Assembly (NCBI GenBank): GCA_021292105.1
Contig: CM037864.1
Location: 43,803,816-43,867,815, forward strand
Direction: 5' to 3'
Source of the DNA: Anadara kagoshimensis
Taxonomy: Eukaryota; Mollusca; Bivalvia; Arcoida; Arcidae
Length of the DNA stretch: 64,000 nucleotides
Shown here piece after piece: positions 12,030 through 25,212 of this stretch. Made by a program: the position numbers and the translations under genes. The notes beneath the pieces were generated by a model. The model was not told where the DNA came from, did not search any database, and saw nothing but the letters and a program-made list of their open reading frames with translations. The stretch's first letter is position 1; each line of letters begins with the position of its first letter.

Positions 12030-12413
12030 TAATTAGTTTAAACATGTGAACTTCCACCAGAGAAGAGAGGAGATATGGATATATATATAGCTAGATGACC
12101 CAGAAGGAGGGCAAGCTCCTCCTGTTAAGAGCTGACTTCACAGACTACGTGTGTAATTCAAAAAGTAGGCATGGAAAGAACATGGAATTATGGGACGTAA
12201 AATATACCCAGTGTTATTTCGGATACAGTGACATCATACTGATTAACAATATTTTAATGACGGCCACAAAACTTTTTGAGGGTCTTGATAAGCATAGATC
12301 TTCAATATCCTTGCGTCAACAATGTATTTGTTAACACAATGCTTTGCTGTATAAAGTGCCCGTAGTGGGAACACGCTCTGAGCGTATTAAGTGTTAAATA
12401 AATACAACATTAG
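12030..12413 (-). mobile_element. PLE-family fragment: RT C-terminus plus 3' UTR
   Basis: The minus strand carries remnants of the RT segment that elsewhere reads RACSHYGDFVQ, the LLTQGY region and the 3' UTR. In + orientation the marks are CTTCCACCAGAGAAG and AACATGGAATTATGGGACGT. The terminal ~100 bp of the UTR is lost or eroded. No open frame survives. Confidence 0.75.
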
Positions 12414-14046
12414 CAGCAGAAGCATTCCTTAATAAAATTCCTTATAAGTAGTGTTACTAAATTTACATGTTATTATTTTTACTCAAGTGACAAGAATAAA
12501 ATGTTCATTTTAATCATAATATAATTTTTTAAGAACAAACTGCTTTTGAAGTCACTTTGTATTGGAATCTGAGACCCATAAAACTGAAAAAGCTACACGA
12601 CTTTAGAATATTTATAGAATTTAAAACAAAATAATAACTTTAAAAGAAAATAACCTACATGTATATCAAAAGGGTTGACTTGCATATCTCACATATCTTT
12701 AAATGTTGACTTAGCTTTCAAGTTATTTTATTGTTACTGCTTGATGTTGACTTGATGATGAAATGTTTACAGTACAGACCGGTCGAAAATTTAACACTCG
12801 ACAGCTTATCACACTTAACAGTGGCACATGGTAGAAATTAGAAAGTACTAGTGATTTATTCTACCTCGTTGTATTGAGAGGTATCAACTAAATTTGCTAG
12901 GAACTTTTATTAATTTAATGAATGGGTAATTTTTCATTTTAAACAAAAATATTTAAAATATATTCTAACGCTACATATTAGAACGCAATCTTTTTTTTTA
13001 AAAATAAAAATCTACAAATATATATAGTGTTAAATTCCCCTTACCTCTTAGTTTTGAAATATTATTAACAAAATCCACTAAGAACCATTATTTAATTACC
13101 GAATATACAGAATCATGATTAAGCTTTAAGCATGCGTAAGGAAAACGGAAATAAATTCTGATTAAAGATATGAATATATTAAAGACGGGCACACTAATTA
13201 CAGGTCCGGAATCAAAGGTGTATTGTTACTTAACATAGATAGCGGAAATAGCGGAAACATCGTCAGTGGGTGGTGCCTACGTACTGTGTTAATACACGTA
13301 TATAGCGTATAGTCAAACAATGATATCTGAATACACTATAATGTATTTATTAGTATGTAGATCATCAAAAGTTTATAAATAACGAGCTTCTGATATCATA
13401 TAGTTTAGGTGTGACAACAGGACATTAAAACTAGTTTCAAACTGTATATATGTAAATCTATTCTCATTAAGTTATTTTGTTCGCCGGAATATTATATTTT
13501 CCTGTTTTTGATTGCTTTTCTTATTTCCAAGTACGTGTTTTCAACTTCATAATTCTGTCTCATATATTCTATGCAAATGTATTTGGACAATAGCCAGAGC
13601 AATTATGAACAAACAATCAATATTTTATTTACTAATACAAATGATACTGAATTGAAGAACTCCTGGCATTGAATAAAAGGAAAACACTATGTACTGAAGA
13701 CCTGTGGTATCCAATTTAGAGACCAATATAATCCAATAGGATGAGCCTACCAATAGTATGTAAACCAAACCGTTGAAATGCTTTTTCTACTTATTTAATT
13801 TCTGTTTCGCTCAGCCGGAAGAGCAAAAATTGTCAGTTACAAATTCTTAGATGTATTTTAATAATTTTATAGGAAAAACGAACCATATCGAGGAATAAAG
13901 TATTTTTTATAAACCTGTGGGCAACCACAACGCAATTGCAACACAACAATTAAATTTTAACTATTTTAAGCCATTTGCTTGGATATTATTTGTATTTGTA
14001 TAATTTCCAAATCTCCTTATGAAAGACAATACAAATAGTCATGATT
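12414..14046. other. AT-rich stretch, nothing recognised
   Basis: No gene, RNA or clear repeat recognised. Confidence 0.5.
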
Positions 14047-14208
14047 TAAGAAATGACATTCTGATCATGGTGTTTCGAGGGGTAATGAAAGATAGTGTGG
14101 CGCGTGCCAAATTCGATGAAGGGCTAAGCCCTTCATTTTGAATTTTTCACGCGCCACACTATCTTTTATTACCCCTTGAAATACCATGAGCAGAAATGTC
14201 ATTTCTTA
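14047..14208. mobile_element. Fold-back MITE, about 160 bp
   Basis: Nearly the whole element is one inverted repeat. TAAGAAATGACAT opens it, and the complement ends at 14208. The inner arms GATAGTGTGGCGCG and CGCGCCACACTATC are exact, and the loop lies near the centre at GGGCTAAGCCC. No coding capacity. Confidence 0.88.
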
Positions 14209-15045
14209 TATTTACAATTCTTTCTTTTGATAAATATTTTGTACCTTGGCGCTATTTTTTCCATATCTGCGCGTGTGATAGTTTTTAGCCTTGCGAGATC
14301 GGCTTATCCCACATGACACCGCGACCCCCTGTGTAGGACATGACGTAATATTGCGGGAAAATTGATACACATCAAGGGTCATGACCCCCATTGTCTTTCA
14401 TTGGGAATTGAAATACAATTGCTTCTGTATGTTTCATCGAAGACAGGTACAGTCATATTGTAAATATTGAAAAATGATTAACCAACTTATTTATATGTGG
14501 TATATCATAGAACCAGACTACAGGATTCAGAAATACTGTTAGATAGGGTATTAACAAACACAATAAATTAAATGACTAATGTACATCTATATGACAGAAA
14601 TTAATAAAGTACCCCATTCACACAAACTCAATACTAAAATCGTCTTGGACTACTCCACTCAAATTATGACAAACAATACCAATATTGTAAGCCAGTTTTA
14701 GACACTTAATTATACAAAGCTTCTTTTCAAAATATTTATTCATTATAGTGTATATATTTTTTTGTCTTATAGAACAATCTAAGACTAAATCGCCTACCAT
14801 GAAATGACGTTTGTCCTTTAGTTTCCATAGTAACCAATCACATTAATATTCTGATTTTAATGTAAAAATGATTAAAATAATTAATATTTTCGCTGAAACA
14901 TTTGCCTGCCATTTATAAATAGTTAAGTTTAATTAGTCTAAATGCTAGTATTTGTCTATTTTGTGTTGTCCTGCCTAGCTTAATTGTTTGTTTCATGTTC
15001 TTTGTTGCATTGGCTATCATCAAGTGCATGGGTTAGTCTGCTACA
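14209..15045. other. Unique sequence, nothing recognised
   Basis: No gene or repeat recognised; the open frame at 14618-14800 has no family resemblance. Confidence 0.5.
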
Positions 15046-15250
15046 ATCCAAAACAAACGCACAAATCCATGTCCAAATCACAAATTCCAAATATTCCAAG
15101 GCAATATAAACATTTTGAAAACTGGTTAATTAAGTTCAACACGTAAACTTTCACCAGGAAAGTGAGACCGGGTGCTCCGGAAGGGTAAGTAGCTTCCACT
15201 CGCCACGTGTGTAATCAAAATTAAGAATGGAAGAAACATGATATGGAAGT
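15046..15250 (-). mobile_element. PLE-family 3' UTR fragment
   Basis: In + orientation the family marks appear in order: AATCCATGTCCAAATC, TTTCACCAGGAAAGTGAGAC, GGTGCTCCGGAAGGGTAAG and CGCCACGTGTGTAATCAAAA. It stops at about 15250 before any RT codons. Confidence 0.8.
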
Positions 15251-15341
15251 TCATTTCTAGCGATTTATTTGTTTGATGAAAATAAATATCATTAAACTAT
15301 ACATTTTGTCATTTCAATAAACTCGGTGATCGTAATGTACT

Positions 15342-15449
15342 TGTCATATACCATTTTTTGAATTAATCATAAAATACATTCAAAAAATTGTATATGACAA
15401 TACCATTTTTTGAATGTATTTTATGATTAAATTCAAAAAATGGTATATA
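15342..15449. repeat. Pair of adjacent ~58-bp palindromes in opposite orientation
   Basis: The first unit (15342-15399) runs from TGTCATATACCATTTTTTG to its complement ending TATATGACA. The second (15400-15449) has the same ends, but its centre (ATGTATTTTATGATTAAA) is the reverse complement of the first unit's centre. Each unit is a hairpin, and the pair also forms a larger inverted repeat. Confidence 0.88.
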
Positions 15450-15703
15450 ACATACTTATTATAGTTTTTCTTTTATTGTAAGTAAAAGTCTGACTCCATT
15501 AAAAACAGATTTGTTCACATAAACTCTTACATGTAGCGAAATGTTTTGCGATATGTAATGCTGAAATGAACTATGTCATTCTGGTTATCAATATCAGAAA
15601 GTTTATTTTTCGAAAACTTCATATTTTGTAAGAAGTTGAGTATTTGTCCAAATCGCAAATACACGGAAACAAATAAATGTTCTCGTTATATGATTTACGC
15701 TAT

Positions 15704-15763
15704 TGTCATGTACCATTTTTAAGTGTATTTTATGATTAAATTTTTAAAAGATGGTATATGACA
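15704..15763. repeat. Third copy of the ~58-bp palindrome
   Basis: TGTCATGTACCATTTTT, then GTATTTTATGATTAAAT, then ATGGTATATGACA. It has the same orientation as the second unit of the upstream pair. A degenerate fourth copy may lie at about 36098-36158. Confidence 0.82.
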
Positions 15764-15889
15764 GTATGAAAATAGTGTTTATTTGCTGCTTTTAGTAGAT
15801 ACACATACACTCCATATATGAACACTTTTGGATACTGCTTTGGGGTTCGCCGGTATATATATTTATATATGTATTTTTATATTATTTTT

Positions 15890-16150
15890 ATACCCTCCCC
15901 CCCGCTTAAAAAGTGGGGGGTATATAGTGATAGGGGTGTCCGTCCGTGTGTCCGTCCGTTACACCTTGGGGTACCTATCTCTTATCCGCAACTCCTCCTA
16001 AACCCTTCAATGGATTTTCATGAAACTTTCACACAATCTTTGTGATATAATGTAGATGTGCACCTCCTATTTAAAAATTTGATCCGATGGATTTTTTATG
16101 TGGGGGAGCGGGGGTATTTTTTGTGAGCTTGTGGCTCACAGTTTTTCTAG
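15890..16150 (+). repeat. Common molluscan interspersed repeat
   Basis: GGGGGGTATATAGTG, then GTCCGTCCGT repeats, TTCATGAAACTTTCACAC, ATGTAGATGTGCA and GTGAGCTTGTGGCTCACAG. I recognise this word order as a repeat seen widely in mollusc genomes, but I cannot name its class. The short open frame overlapping its start is incidental. Confidence 0.65.
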
Positions 16151-19100
16151 TTATATTTTAGATTAACCCTGTTTGTACCATTAGTATTTCCGATATATTA
16201 CTTTCCACATTTACACATTTATAATCATATAACCACTTTTACTCGCAAGGTTAGGGACCACCTAGCTACTCAATTTTATTAATTAAACTTATTATTTAAC
16301 ACAACACATGGCAACTTTACCCACAACTTAAAAATACCAGCACACTGCAACAAAATAATTGGCATTTTCGTAGGGATACACGTACATAGAAAAAATCAAA
16401 TTCAATTATTTTTCTTTATAAAATGTACATCCATAAGCATTACATCCATTGAAGCAATATTCCTCTATATAATGTAAAATCTAAATACAATGCTCCTTAA
16501 TAATACTGGCATCTTGCTCATATCCACACTATTTCTCCTTTATAAATATCCATCAATTTATCGCTAAACCTTTAAAGAAGGGGCTATTAATCGAGACTTT
16601 ACTGAAATTCTTTTACAATGCACACTTTATTTGATACTGTTTTCCTATTTGCGCAGACATGTAAATTATTGTCAACCACAGACAAAACAACACAATGCAT
16701 GTGAACCCGCGGTTTAAAATCTGTGATCTTCATGATCATCTTATATCAATCACAATAAACACAACCCGGAAGTATTGGCTACTGTTTATTTTTCCAGTTG
16801 TACTATTTATACTGTATAATATAATCCGGTAAGCGGGTTTCCACAAAAAATGACTTCCTCGAGAAACGGAAATATTTATAGTGTATATACCTGAAGTTTT
16901 ATGTTGTATTGTTCATTTTTCAAACTGGTGAAATATATACAAGTTCATTAGGATTATTTGTTGTGTACATACTATGATATATTTCTATACGTATCAGTAA
17001 GAAGTAAGTATCTGTTATTTAAGTTATTGCTGTTTTTAATCCGTTACCTTGATTACAGATAATATGTTTCAATCTTTCAACACACGGAAACACGTGAGGA
17101 GATTTCTTGGAAGTACAGGGACATGCTGACATCTTTATTTTCTAAGAACGATATGACTGACGATAAATGATTAACATACTTATTTCTGATAATTTGATAT
17201 CTTAGTTAGTAGTTTATATTGATCAGTTCAAAGTTCAAGATATTAAGCTAACGCCAAGTATATAATAGATGGTTTATATGTTTATATAATTTTCAACGAT
17301 TCTGTTTCACCATTCGTAAAATATTGTAATTTTTCGCAAATTAAAATCAGGGTTTTAGATGTTGAAACACTGTGTCATCATAACTTACGTTTACTTTGTT
17401 TACAAATTAAAAAAAAAACTTGCCCGATCCAAATGTTCTGGTTAAAAAAACATCCGAAGAACAAAACTGTAGCTATGCCAAAAGCTTTGAGTACAAATTT
17501 AAAGGAAAATATGTAATTTTAGAATCATGAGATTATATGTCATCTCGCAGAATGATTTTTACATCAAAAGGCGAAAAACAACCGTGGTATAGATTTGAGA
17601 TCGGTTTATACAAAATATGCCGCAATTCACAATTTATATGTGACTTGCACCAACAGAACAGCAGCGAGAAGATGGTAAATGACATGTTTCATGTACCTTC
17701 TGTTACATATTTGTTTAGAATGTTTCTTTTTATTTCTTTTTAATCTAACAAGTTTTAATAATTTTATCATGTCCTGTGTAAACAAACCTCAGGCGTAAAC
17801 TAGTGGAGACATTGCTCTTGATATAAAACATTGTATATGTATGTAAGTGATCCTCAACTCTAACTTCTAGGTAAACTTTTATGGTGCAAAAATCAAACAT
17901 TTTAGACAAATCAAGTAAAACAATTTTGAACTTAAAGTCACTTTGAATGCATGGATAGAATTGTGTACTCAAGTCATTTTCAATGTACGAATACAGTTGT
18001 TATGAACTTAAGACGCTTTTAATGCATGGCTATCTAATTGTGAAACCATATAGTGAGTTCTGAATAATTCCAAATCCGTGTACTCGCTTATTAAAGTCAA
18101 TGATGCTGATTAAATTATTTGGTTAAGCACAGGAGACAAAACAAGCGAAAAATTGACGTCAAAAATGTAACTGAATATACCAATTTCACATGTAGAAATT
18201 CGGCGAAACTTTACAAATAAAACTGCAAGATCAAGCGAATTTTGTTTGAAAAGAAGAATTGTTCAAAAAGGGTTATTCCAGTTTAAATCTAGCTGACACA
18301 TTTTTCCATTCTGCATATAGTTACTTGGTACTGTACATTATTTATATAATAATTATAAAATGTATTAGTTTTAACAAAAGTGTAGTTTGTATAGACAACA
18401 TACTTTACTGATGGGCATTAAGGATAGACCATTTGGCCGACAACGGATTGGATGAGCATTTGAACAAGAAAATATTGGACTTTTTAGTGACGCATCTTTA
18501 ACCTATTTAAAAGAAAACCTTTAACGGCATTTCATCGAAGGAATTTTGTTTCTACTATGCGTTTCCAAGTCGCTAGGTTAATTTAACTTGCGTATGATTT
18601 TCCATGTTCATACATTCCACCACGTTCCAGATTTAAAAGATAAATTATGCATTATGTATGTTTAGACGAAATAAAATATTAAATATTGAAATGTACTTAC
18701 AGCTTACCATTTAGGACGAACTATGGAATATAAAACCAGAAATCCAAATAATACATGCATGCACGTGTAAAGTGGTAAATTCAACAAAATGTAAAACGAG
18801 TTCTGCGGTCTTTTTCAGTCTACTGATATAAATCGCAAATACAGAGTAACAACATCATACACTGCAATTGAAAGCACATAAGTTCCGTGACGATTTGCAA
18901 AATTATTACAATACACAAGTGTGAAATTTTCTATATCAGAAAAATGTTGCCATAGGGTTTGTTTTTTTATTTTGTGGAAAAAAGTAAAAATTATAGGGAA
19001 ATCCCCATTCAGAAATCAGTCATGCGTGCATGCAATGAAACTAATTTCTTTACCATGTTAAGACGCATGTTACGCAGGTATTCTTGATTCATATCAACAT

Positions 19101-21034
19101 TGGTGTTATCATATACACATCAAAAGTCATGAACTATATGCATTGTAATAAACATCAAATGCCATTTAACAATTTAATCAGTTTTTTAAATTCAATATTT
19201 TCTATTTAAGGAACCATAAGCCTAAAATATCATATATGTCGGACAGTTCTAGTACTTTAAATGAAATAAAATTGTTCTGAACAATTTTGATTGACCACAA
19301 GAATCTCACAAACGCATTATTGTCAAATTGTTGGAGCTAAAGATTGAACTTATGCCGATGAAATAGGTGCAAGGGTAAATGTATTGTATTTAATTTATAT
19401 TTTGTATGTGTTACACTTTTAGAAGAAAACTCGTATATTACACTAGCAATGTGCTATATGTTTCACATAACCAATTGTATTGGGAAATAATATTTTAGTT
19501 TTGTTTTGAACTAATTCGAAATTCAAGTTCAGTCAATAATGATGTTGCCTTTATTGAAACACTTACTTGAATCTTACGATAAGTAAGAAAACATTCTAGC
19601 ATTGTAAGCAGAAAAATGGTATATTTTGCTATATGTGCTACGTTTGATTTGTTATGATAAGCTATTACAATTTACTTCTGATGAATGCATTATTGCATTA
19701 GAAAATAACAAGTAGTCGTGTTTTGGAGTCCAATGCCTTATAAGAAATAATGGAAATTATAAATTGGATGGACACACATTTAAATGAAATGAAAAAAAAA
19801 AAAAAACCGAAAAAGACAGAATGATAACAAAAGTAATACTAACATAAATTATATCTATCGGTAAACAAAGGATTCATGGAATTACAATTGATTATCAACG
19901 GAGTTTGTTTTACAGTCCAGAGGAAGTGATTCCGGTGTAGTTATGTTTGAAGTCTGATAATATAGAAATTCGTGTTATTTACACATACTTGTATGATCCT
20001 GGGTAGGATTCTGCTGAAATTACGACTAAGAGGCAATGTCATCATTTTTTAATCTTTCATTCATAACGTGACAGTAACATTTACCCACGCAATAAATTAA
20101 CCGAATACAAATACATTTATCGACAGAAAAAGGATACCATAAATACGGTTGAGCGGTACAAAGGGTACACAATTTTGTTTACTTATCCAACAAGTAGGCG
20201 TATAATATGCCCATAATCTTAGTTTCAGTTTCCTTGTAATGAATTGGAATATCTTAAAGCAAGTTAGCAAAATTCGACCGTGCTTTACATATTATGAGAG
20301 ACAAATTCTTTGAGAGTTACAAAAACGCGGGAAGGGACCGTGATAAATCTATTCCAATATATTATTTTCAAAGTAATTTTCTGTTTCGAATTTCGAACAT
20401 AAGTATTAAAGGAATCAAAATCAGTAAAACTTTATGTTGATGGTAGTCAATTCTAATTTACTAATGATATATATTTTAGTGATTGAAATATAAAACTTAT
20501 TCAGTTTTTTCTTGAAAGCCAACTTTAGCTTTCGGTGACGTTGCAAAATTGGTCAATTTAGGGTAATATATACTGAACAGCGCTCTTTCCAAAGGCAATA
20601 ATTCAGGTCGATTTATTTTATTATAAATATATTTATCATTGTAAAGCTAGGGATAGTCTAGTTGCTTTCTATGCTATGGTGTCGCTGAGGTGTATTTAAT
20701 GTTTCATATTTGCTAACTAGATAGACATGGCGTCTAAGGAGATGATGCACTATAATTATGGCTTATATTATTTGTTGTATATCGGGCCTAGTATTTTTTC
20801 AACCTTGTTACCTAAATAAGGATTCAAACATACAATTAAACAGCAATTAATCCAATTTGAGAGATATTTCACTGCGTTTCGGGTCCATCAAATATTTTTG
20901 TCAGAACATTGAGATTTCAATATCTAAATACATGTACTAATATGCAATTAATTAAGCAGCAGTTTATTTTAATTATAATAGATAATTGGAATACATGTAT
21001 TTAAGATTAATGAAGATAATAATATGTATTTGAT
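16151..21034. other. Long AT-rich stretch without recognisable features
   Basis: Read on both strands: no coding segments with family resemblance, no RNA gene and no clear repeat apart from homopolymer runs such as A(n) near 19794. It could be intronic or intergenic. Confidence 0.55.
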
Positions 21035-21163
21035 ACCCTTCTGGAGCACCAGGTCTCACTTTCTTTCCTGGTGGAAGTTTCATCTTGATTGCCAGTTTCA
21101 AATGTTTTGCTTTGCTTTTGGATTGTGATTTGGACATGGATTGGTATGTTATGTGTTTGATAA
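21035..21163 (+). mobile_element. PLE-family 3' UTR terminal fragment
   Basis: Sense-strand marks in order: CCCTTCTGGAGCACCAGGTC, CCTGGTGGAAGTTTCA, TTTGCTTTTGGATTGTGAT, ACATGGATTGGTATG. It ends at the family 3' terminus. Confidence 0.85.
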
Positions 21164-21418
21164 ATAGAGATAGAGAGAGCACCTGTTGGTAATGATCCAC
21201 CGGGTAACTATGGGTTATATAAAGTCAGTCAGCGACTTAATGTGCACCGGTAGTTTTAGTTTCGGTTTCCTTAATTTGATCTTTTAAAAGAAAATTTAAC
21301 ATAAACTAGGTTATCCATTGATCGTGTCATGACTAAGTGGAACGTGGCGCATTTTACACTCAACATGCAAAAGTTAAAATTAATTTTTCCTTGTGTCTTA
21401 TTAAGTTTTGCCGTTAAT

Positions 21419-21419
<1 letters not shown>

Positions 21420-21454
<35 letters not shown>
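21420..21454. repeat. (GT)n microsatellite
   Basis: About 17 uninterrupted GT units. Confidence 0.97.
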
Positions 21455-21457
<3 letters not shown>

Positions 21458-21523
21458 CAAATCAAAATTAATGAATATGAAATTTGTATAATAAAGATCC
21501 GGTACAATTGGGGACAAATGTAG

Positions 21524-22488
21524 TTTTATTTTTATAATGTGCACTTTTAAGAATGAAAAAAACAATTATTTTATTATAGTAAATCTTATCGCCATATTCA
21601 CATATATTTATTTCATCTAACTATAATTTTTACACTATTTGAGGCTTTTTAAAAAGGCTTCAAGATTCATGATAATTTTTACAAAGAGATATCAGTAAAA
21701 AGCACAAGGCAGATCTTTAGTTGGATGATAATCAGATAAGCATTGCAGGGACTAATAGGTAGGGAGCAACCCAAACACTTGCTTAAATGATCTGCTTATC
21801 ATTCGATAAAATCTGTTTTTGTGCGTTAAAATCAGCAATTTCATTGCAAATATCTTTCATATCCTTCTCCTAATTATATAACTCTAGAGGTTTAACTAAT
21901 ATAATGTAAAAAGGCTATAGTTGATAACAAGAACATTAAGGACTTATCGGTATGATAAAAACATGTTTTAGTCAAAAAACGTAATCGTCCGTGTCGTTAA
22001 ATCGTCATAGTTTTAATATTCTAACCTTTTAAAATCCCTGTATAATATTCAGAAATGCTGTCCCCAAATTTAAATGGTTTAGTTTCAGCCTTTTAACATG
22101 AAATCAAACTTACATGTTATTAAGATAGGGTTATAACTGATGCATAATTTGCTTTAAATTATGAATATAAATCAAATATATTTTTTTTTAAATTATTTAT
22201 TGAACTTTTCGCAATTCATGATTTTAAAGCATAATAATTTTACTTTATATATAAATGACGTGTTGCAGTTTCTTAACTTGGAGTGCATTTATTGACTTAC
22301 TATACTAGATGCAGTGTACAAAAATGAGCACATCTTAATGAAAAAGAAATTTATAAATATAACGAATTACCAGCTAAATACGTACTAATCAATAATTTTA
22401 CTTGTGATTTCAAAACAGACAAATTGTTTTTATTTCTTAAAAATTAACATATGTCCAAAAAAGCATTCTCAAACACATTTTAATTGTA
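21524..22488. other. AT-rich stretch, nothing recognised
   Basis: No gene or repeat recognised. Confidence 0.5.
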
Positions 22489-22968
22489 AAATCGCCAATT
22501 TTCCTTTTTATACAGCAATATACCTGCTTCTCCTGCTTATGGTGTATTTGTTTCCCAATTAATACGCTATGGTAGAGCTTGTTCCCACTACGAGGACTTT
22601 GTACAACGAGGTAGACTGTTTGCAAATAAATTGTTGACTCAGAGATATTACAAACCTAGGCTTATCAAGGCCCTGAAAAAAGTTTTATAGCCGTCATCAC
22701 AGTATTGTTGCTAAGTCTGATGTCTCTGTATCCAGGATTGACCTGGATATATTTGACGCCTCATAGTTCCATGTTCCTTTCACACAATTTTGTTTACACA
22801 CGTGGCGAGTGTAGCTACCTAAACAGGAGTTGCTTTTCCTTCCGGAACACCCGGCCTCACTTCCCTGGTGGAAGTTCACGTGTCTAACCTAACTTGTCAG
22901 TTCCAATTGTTTTTTCTTTGCTTCTGGATTGTGATTCGGACATGGGTTAGTATGTTTGTTTTTGATTA
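22489..22968 (+). pseudogene. PLE-family RT C-terminus and complete 3' UTR
   Basis: One of the better-preserved copies. From about 22517 one frame reads SNIPASPAYGVFVSQLIR, then GRACSHYEDFVQRGR and YYKPRLIKALKKVL, before a stop. A shifted frame then carries the last RT residues. The 3' UTR follows with CTTCCGGAACACC, TTCCCTGGTGGAAGTTCACG and the terminus GTATGTTTGTTTTTGAT at 22968. The 5' side is truncated within the RT, downstream of the catalytic motif. Confidence 0.85.
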
Positions 22969-23534
22969 TGTATTATCGCGCAGGTACACTTGGTTTTAGT
23001 TTATCATATTATTTCAATTCAAACACCTATATGTTTATAATTATGTAATGAATATAATGAAACAATTCATTTTTACACACTTTATATTGTAACTCCAGTT
23101 TAAACAGTATGTTATGAAAGACAATTACAAACGTATTGTATATGGTAATACTTTTTCATTTATCAAATCAAAAGCAAAAAATCCAAAGTGATTAAATGGA
23201 TATACATTTACTTTACATATATCAAATTTGAACTTTATCTGCCCGTGAATAAATCTGTTTATAAATATGTTTTACTTTTTATAGCAACGACAGCCATCTT
23301 AGATTTTGGATGAACATACCGTAAACCATTTTTAATCTACTTCAATGACCTTTAACAAAAATATAGTTCAATTTTTAAATGATGCCATTAAAATATCAAA
23401 TTTACCAACTTTAATTTAAACACCCTTAGGCAAAATATTTCCTTGCCTTAATTTGGTTAAATATATTTTGGACCTTTGGATATCTTTTCAAGTGCTGTGA
23501 AATTAACATTGGTATTATATGTTTAGAAGAGAAG
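22969..23534. other. AT-rich stretch, nothing recognised
   Basis: No gene or repeat recognised. Confidence 0.5.
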
Positions 23535-23690
23535 TTTACCTGTTCTATATACTGCCTTTATGGACATGTAGCCTTTATATACAGGTTCAAATAATATGAA
23601 TAAAGAAACATTGGGATACAATTCTACTAGCTTTTATAAACAGGTAGCCCTTATAGAGCTTATATAGAGGTGACCTTTTAGCAAAGTTGG
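23535..23690 (+). repeat. Dispersed repeat, copy 2 of 2
   Basis: Homologous to 5060-5222. The phrase CCTTTATATACAGGTTCAAA then ATGAATAAAGAAA matches the first copy, followed by AGGTAGCCCTTATA. Confidence 0.6.
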
Positions 23691-24094
23691 ACTGTAAAGT
23701 TAGTTCAGCCAGTAATGTAAGTATAGATCACAATTTTATACAGGGTGATTTGAACACCGACAAAAATGCATCATATTTCTCTTCAATCTTAAGAATTAAA
23801 CAATTAACAAAGTCTTATGGCAATTGCATATATGTAAATGAAAAAAAATCTTTAATTTATTATGCATTTCAACTAATCCTAATCTTTCATTTTTTTCTTC
23901 ACTTAAGATGATTAAATAAAATTTTGGAATTACATGACTTCGATTTCTTCTTTAATTGTAGACTATTTAAATTATTTTTAAAAAATCTCACAAAGCGATG
24001 GAACCTAGCAATATACGAAAAAAACAGAAAGATATAATAAAATAAAAACCAAGCATACAAAGCCATGCCTAAAACACAATTCTTAATCAGAGTA

Positions 24095-24185
24095 AAATGT
24101 GATAACTGGCAAATTATGTTCAACACATGAACTTCCAATAGGGAAGTGAGATCTAGATACTCAAAAAGGTAAGTGTTTCCTTCGA
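24095..24185 (-). mobile_element. Short PLE-family 3' UTR fragment
   Basis: In + orientation: AACTGGCAAATTATGTTCAA, ACATGAACTTCCAATAGGG and AAGTGAGATC align with the 3' UTR of longer copies. Diverged. Confidence 0.65.
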
Positions 24186-24423
24186 GCAATTATTATATTT
24201 CTTTTTACATTTATTCAAAATTTATTAAATTCGAAGAGCTAGAACATTTAATTCGCAACTGCAATTACGATAAAAGTTTATGAAATAACCAAACAAATAT
24301 GTCAAATATGGAACAAATCTCTATTTATGGCAGTGATTGAAATTCCTGTCTGGCTAAGAATTTAATGAAAATTTAATGTGCATTTGTCTATTATATTTCA
24401 ATTATTACTATGTATATAATCAA

Positions 24424-25212
24424 GAACAAACATACTAATCCATGTCTGAATCACAATCCAGAACCAAAGTAAAAATTTTGGAACTGACAAGTTAGGTTAG
24501 ACACGTGAACTTCCATCAGGGAAGTGAGGACAGGTGCTCCGGAAGGATAAGCACCTCCTGTTCAGCCAGCCACACCCGCCACGTGTGTAATCAAATTTGT
24601 GTGAAAGGAACATGGAACTATGGAATGTCAAATATACCCAGGGCAATCCTGGACACATAGACTTAAAACTTATCAACAATACTGTGTTGACGGCCATAAA
24701 ACGTTTTCAGGGCCTTGATAAGCCTAGGTTTGTAATATCTCTGAGTCAACAATTTATTTGTAAGCAGCCTGCTGCGTTGTACAAAGTCCCTGTAGTGGGA
24801 ACAAGGTATATTGCTGCATAGAAAAGGAAAGTTGACAAAAAATAATTGAAGTCATAACGTTCAAATGTAGCCTTTCGTGGGCATAATAATTGAGGTATAA
24901 GTCTAAATATGAAGCAGAACTTAAGGAATCAGTCGTGTCTTTTATTTTAAGCTCACTAGAATAGATGACATTCACAAAGTCTCCAAATTTAGGATTGTTA
25001 AGAGATAGAATGCCATTTATATATCTGTATGTTGAGTTGAATGCTTCGGCGACAGTCTCCTCTCCAGATTTAACAAGGTTCTGCATAAATTCTGCTTCAT
25101 AAGAATAAAGAAACAAATCAGCAAGAAATGCTGCACAGTTTGTTCCCATTGGTATACCGATTGTTTGCTGAAAAACTATATTACAAAACACAACAAATAT
25201 GTTATCTATAAC
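24424..25212 (-). pseudogene. Longest PLE-family copy: RT palm to 3' terminus, inactivated
   Basis: On the minus strand the RT begins at about 25212 (frame DNIFVVF) and passes through QQTIGIPMGTNCA and LADLFLYSYEAEF to the region of the catalytic YIDD box. There this copy reads YING, losing both metal-binding aspartates. LSLNNPKFGDFVN and SASYLDLYL follow, then frameshifts. A deletion of about 55 bp removes the SPAYGVFVSQLIRY codons (at about 24808). The 3' UTR runs to the standard terminus near 24424. The RT segment is a remnant of about 145 codons. I infer a Penelope-like (possibly Naiad) RT from the IPMG and YIDD context and the lack of a downstream endonuclease. Class assignment without a search is uncertain. 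Confidence 0.85.

Noticed and set aside
24754-25191. Active reverse transcriptase gene
   Set aside because: The catalytic YIDD box is YING, about 55 bp is deleted and the frame shifts downstream; it is a pseudogene fragment.
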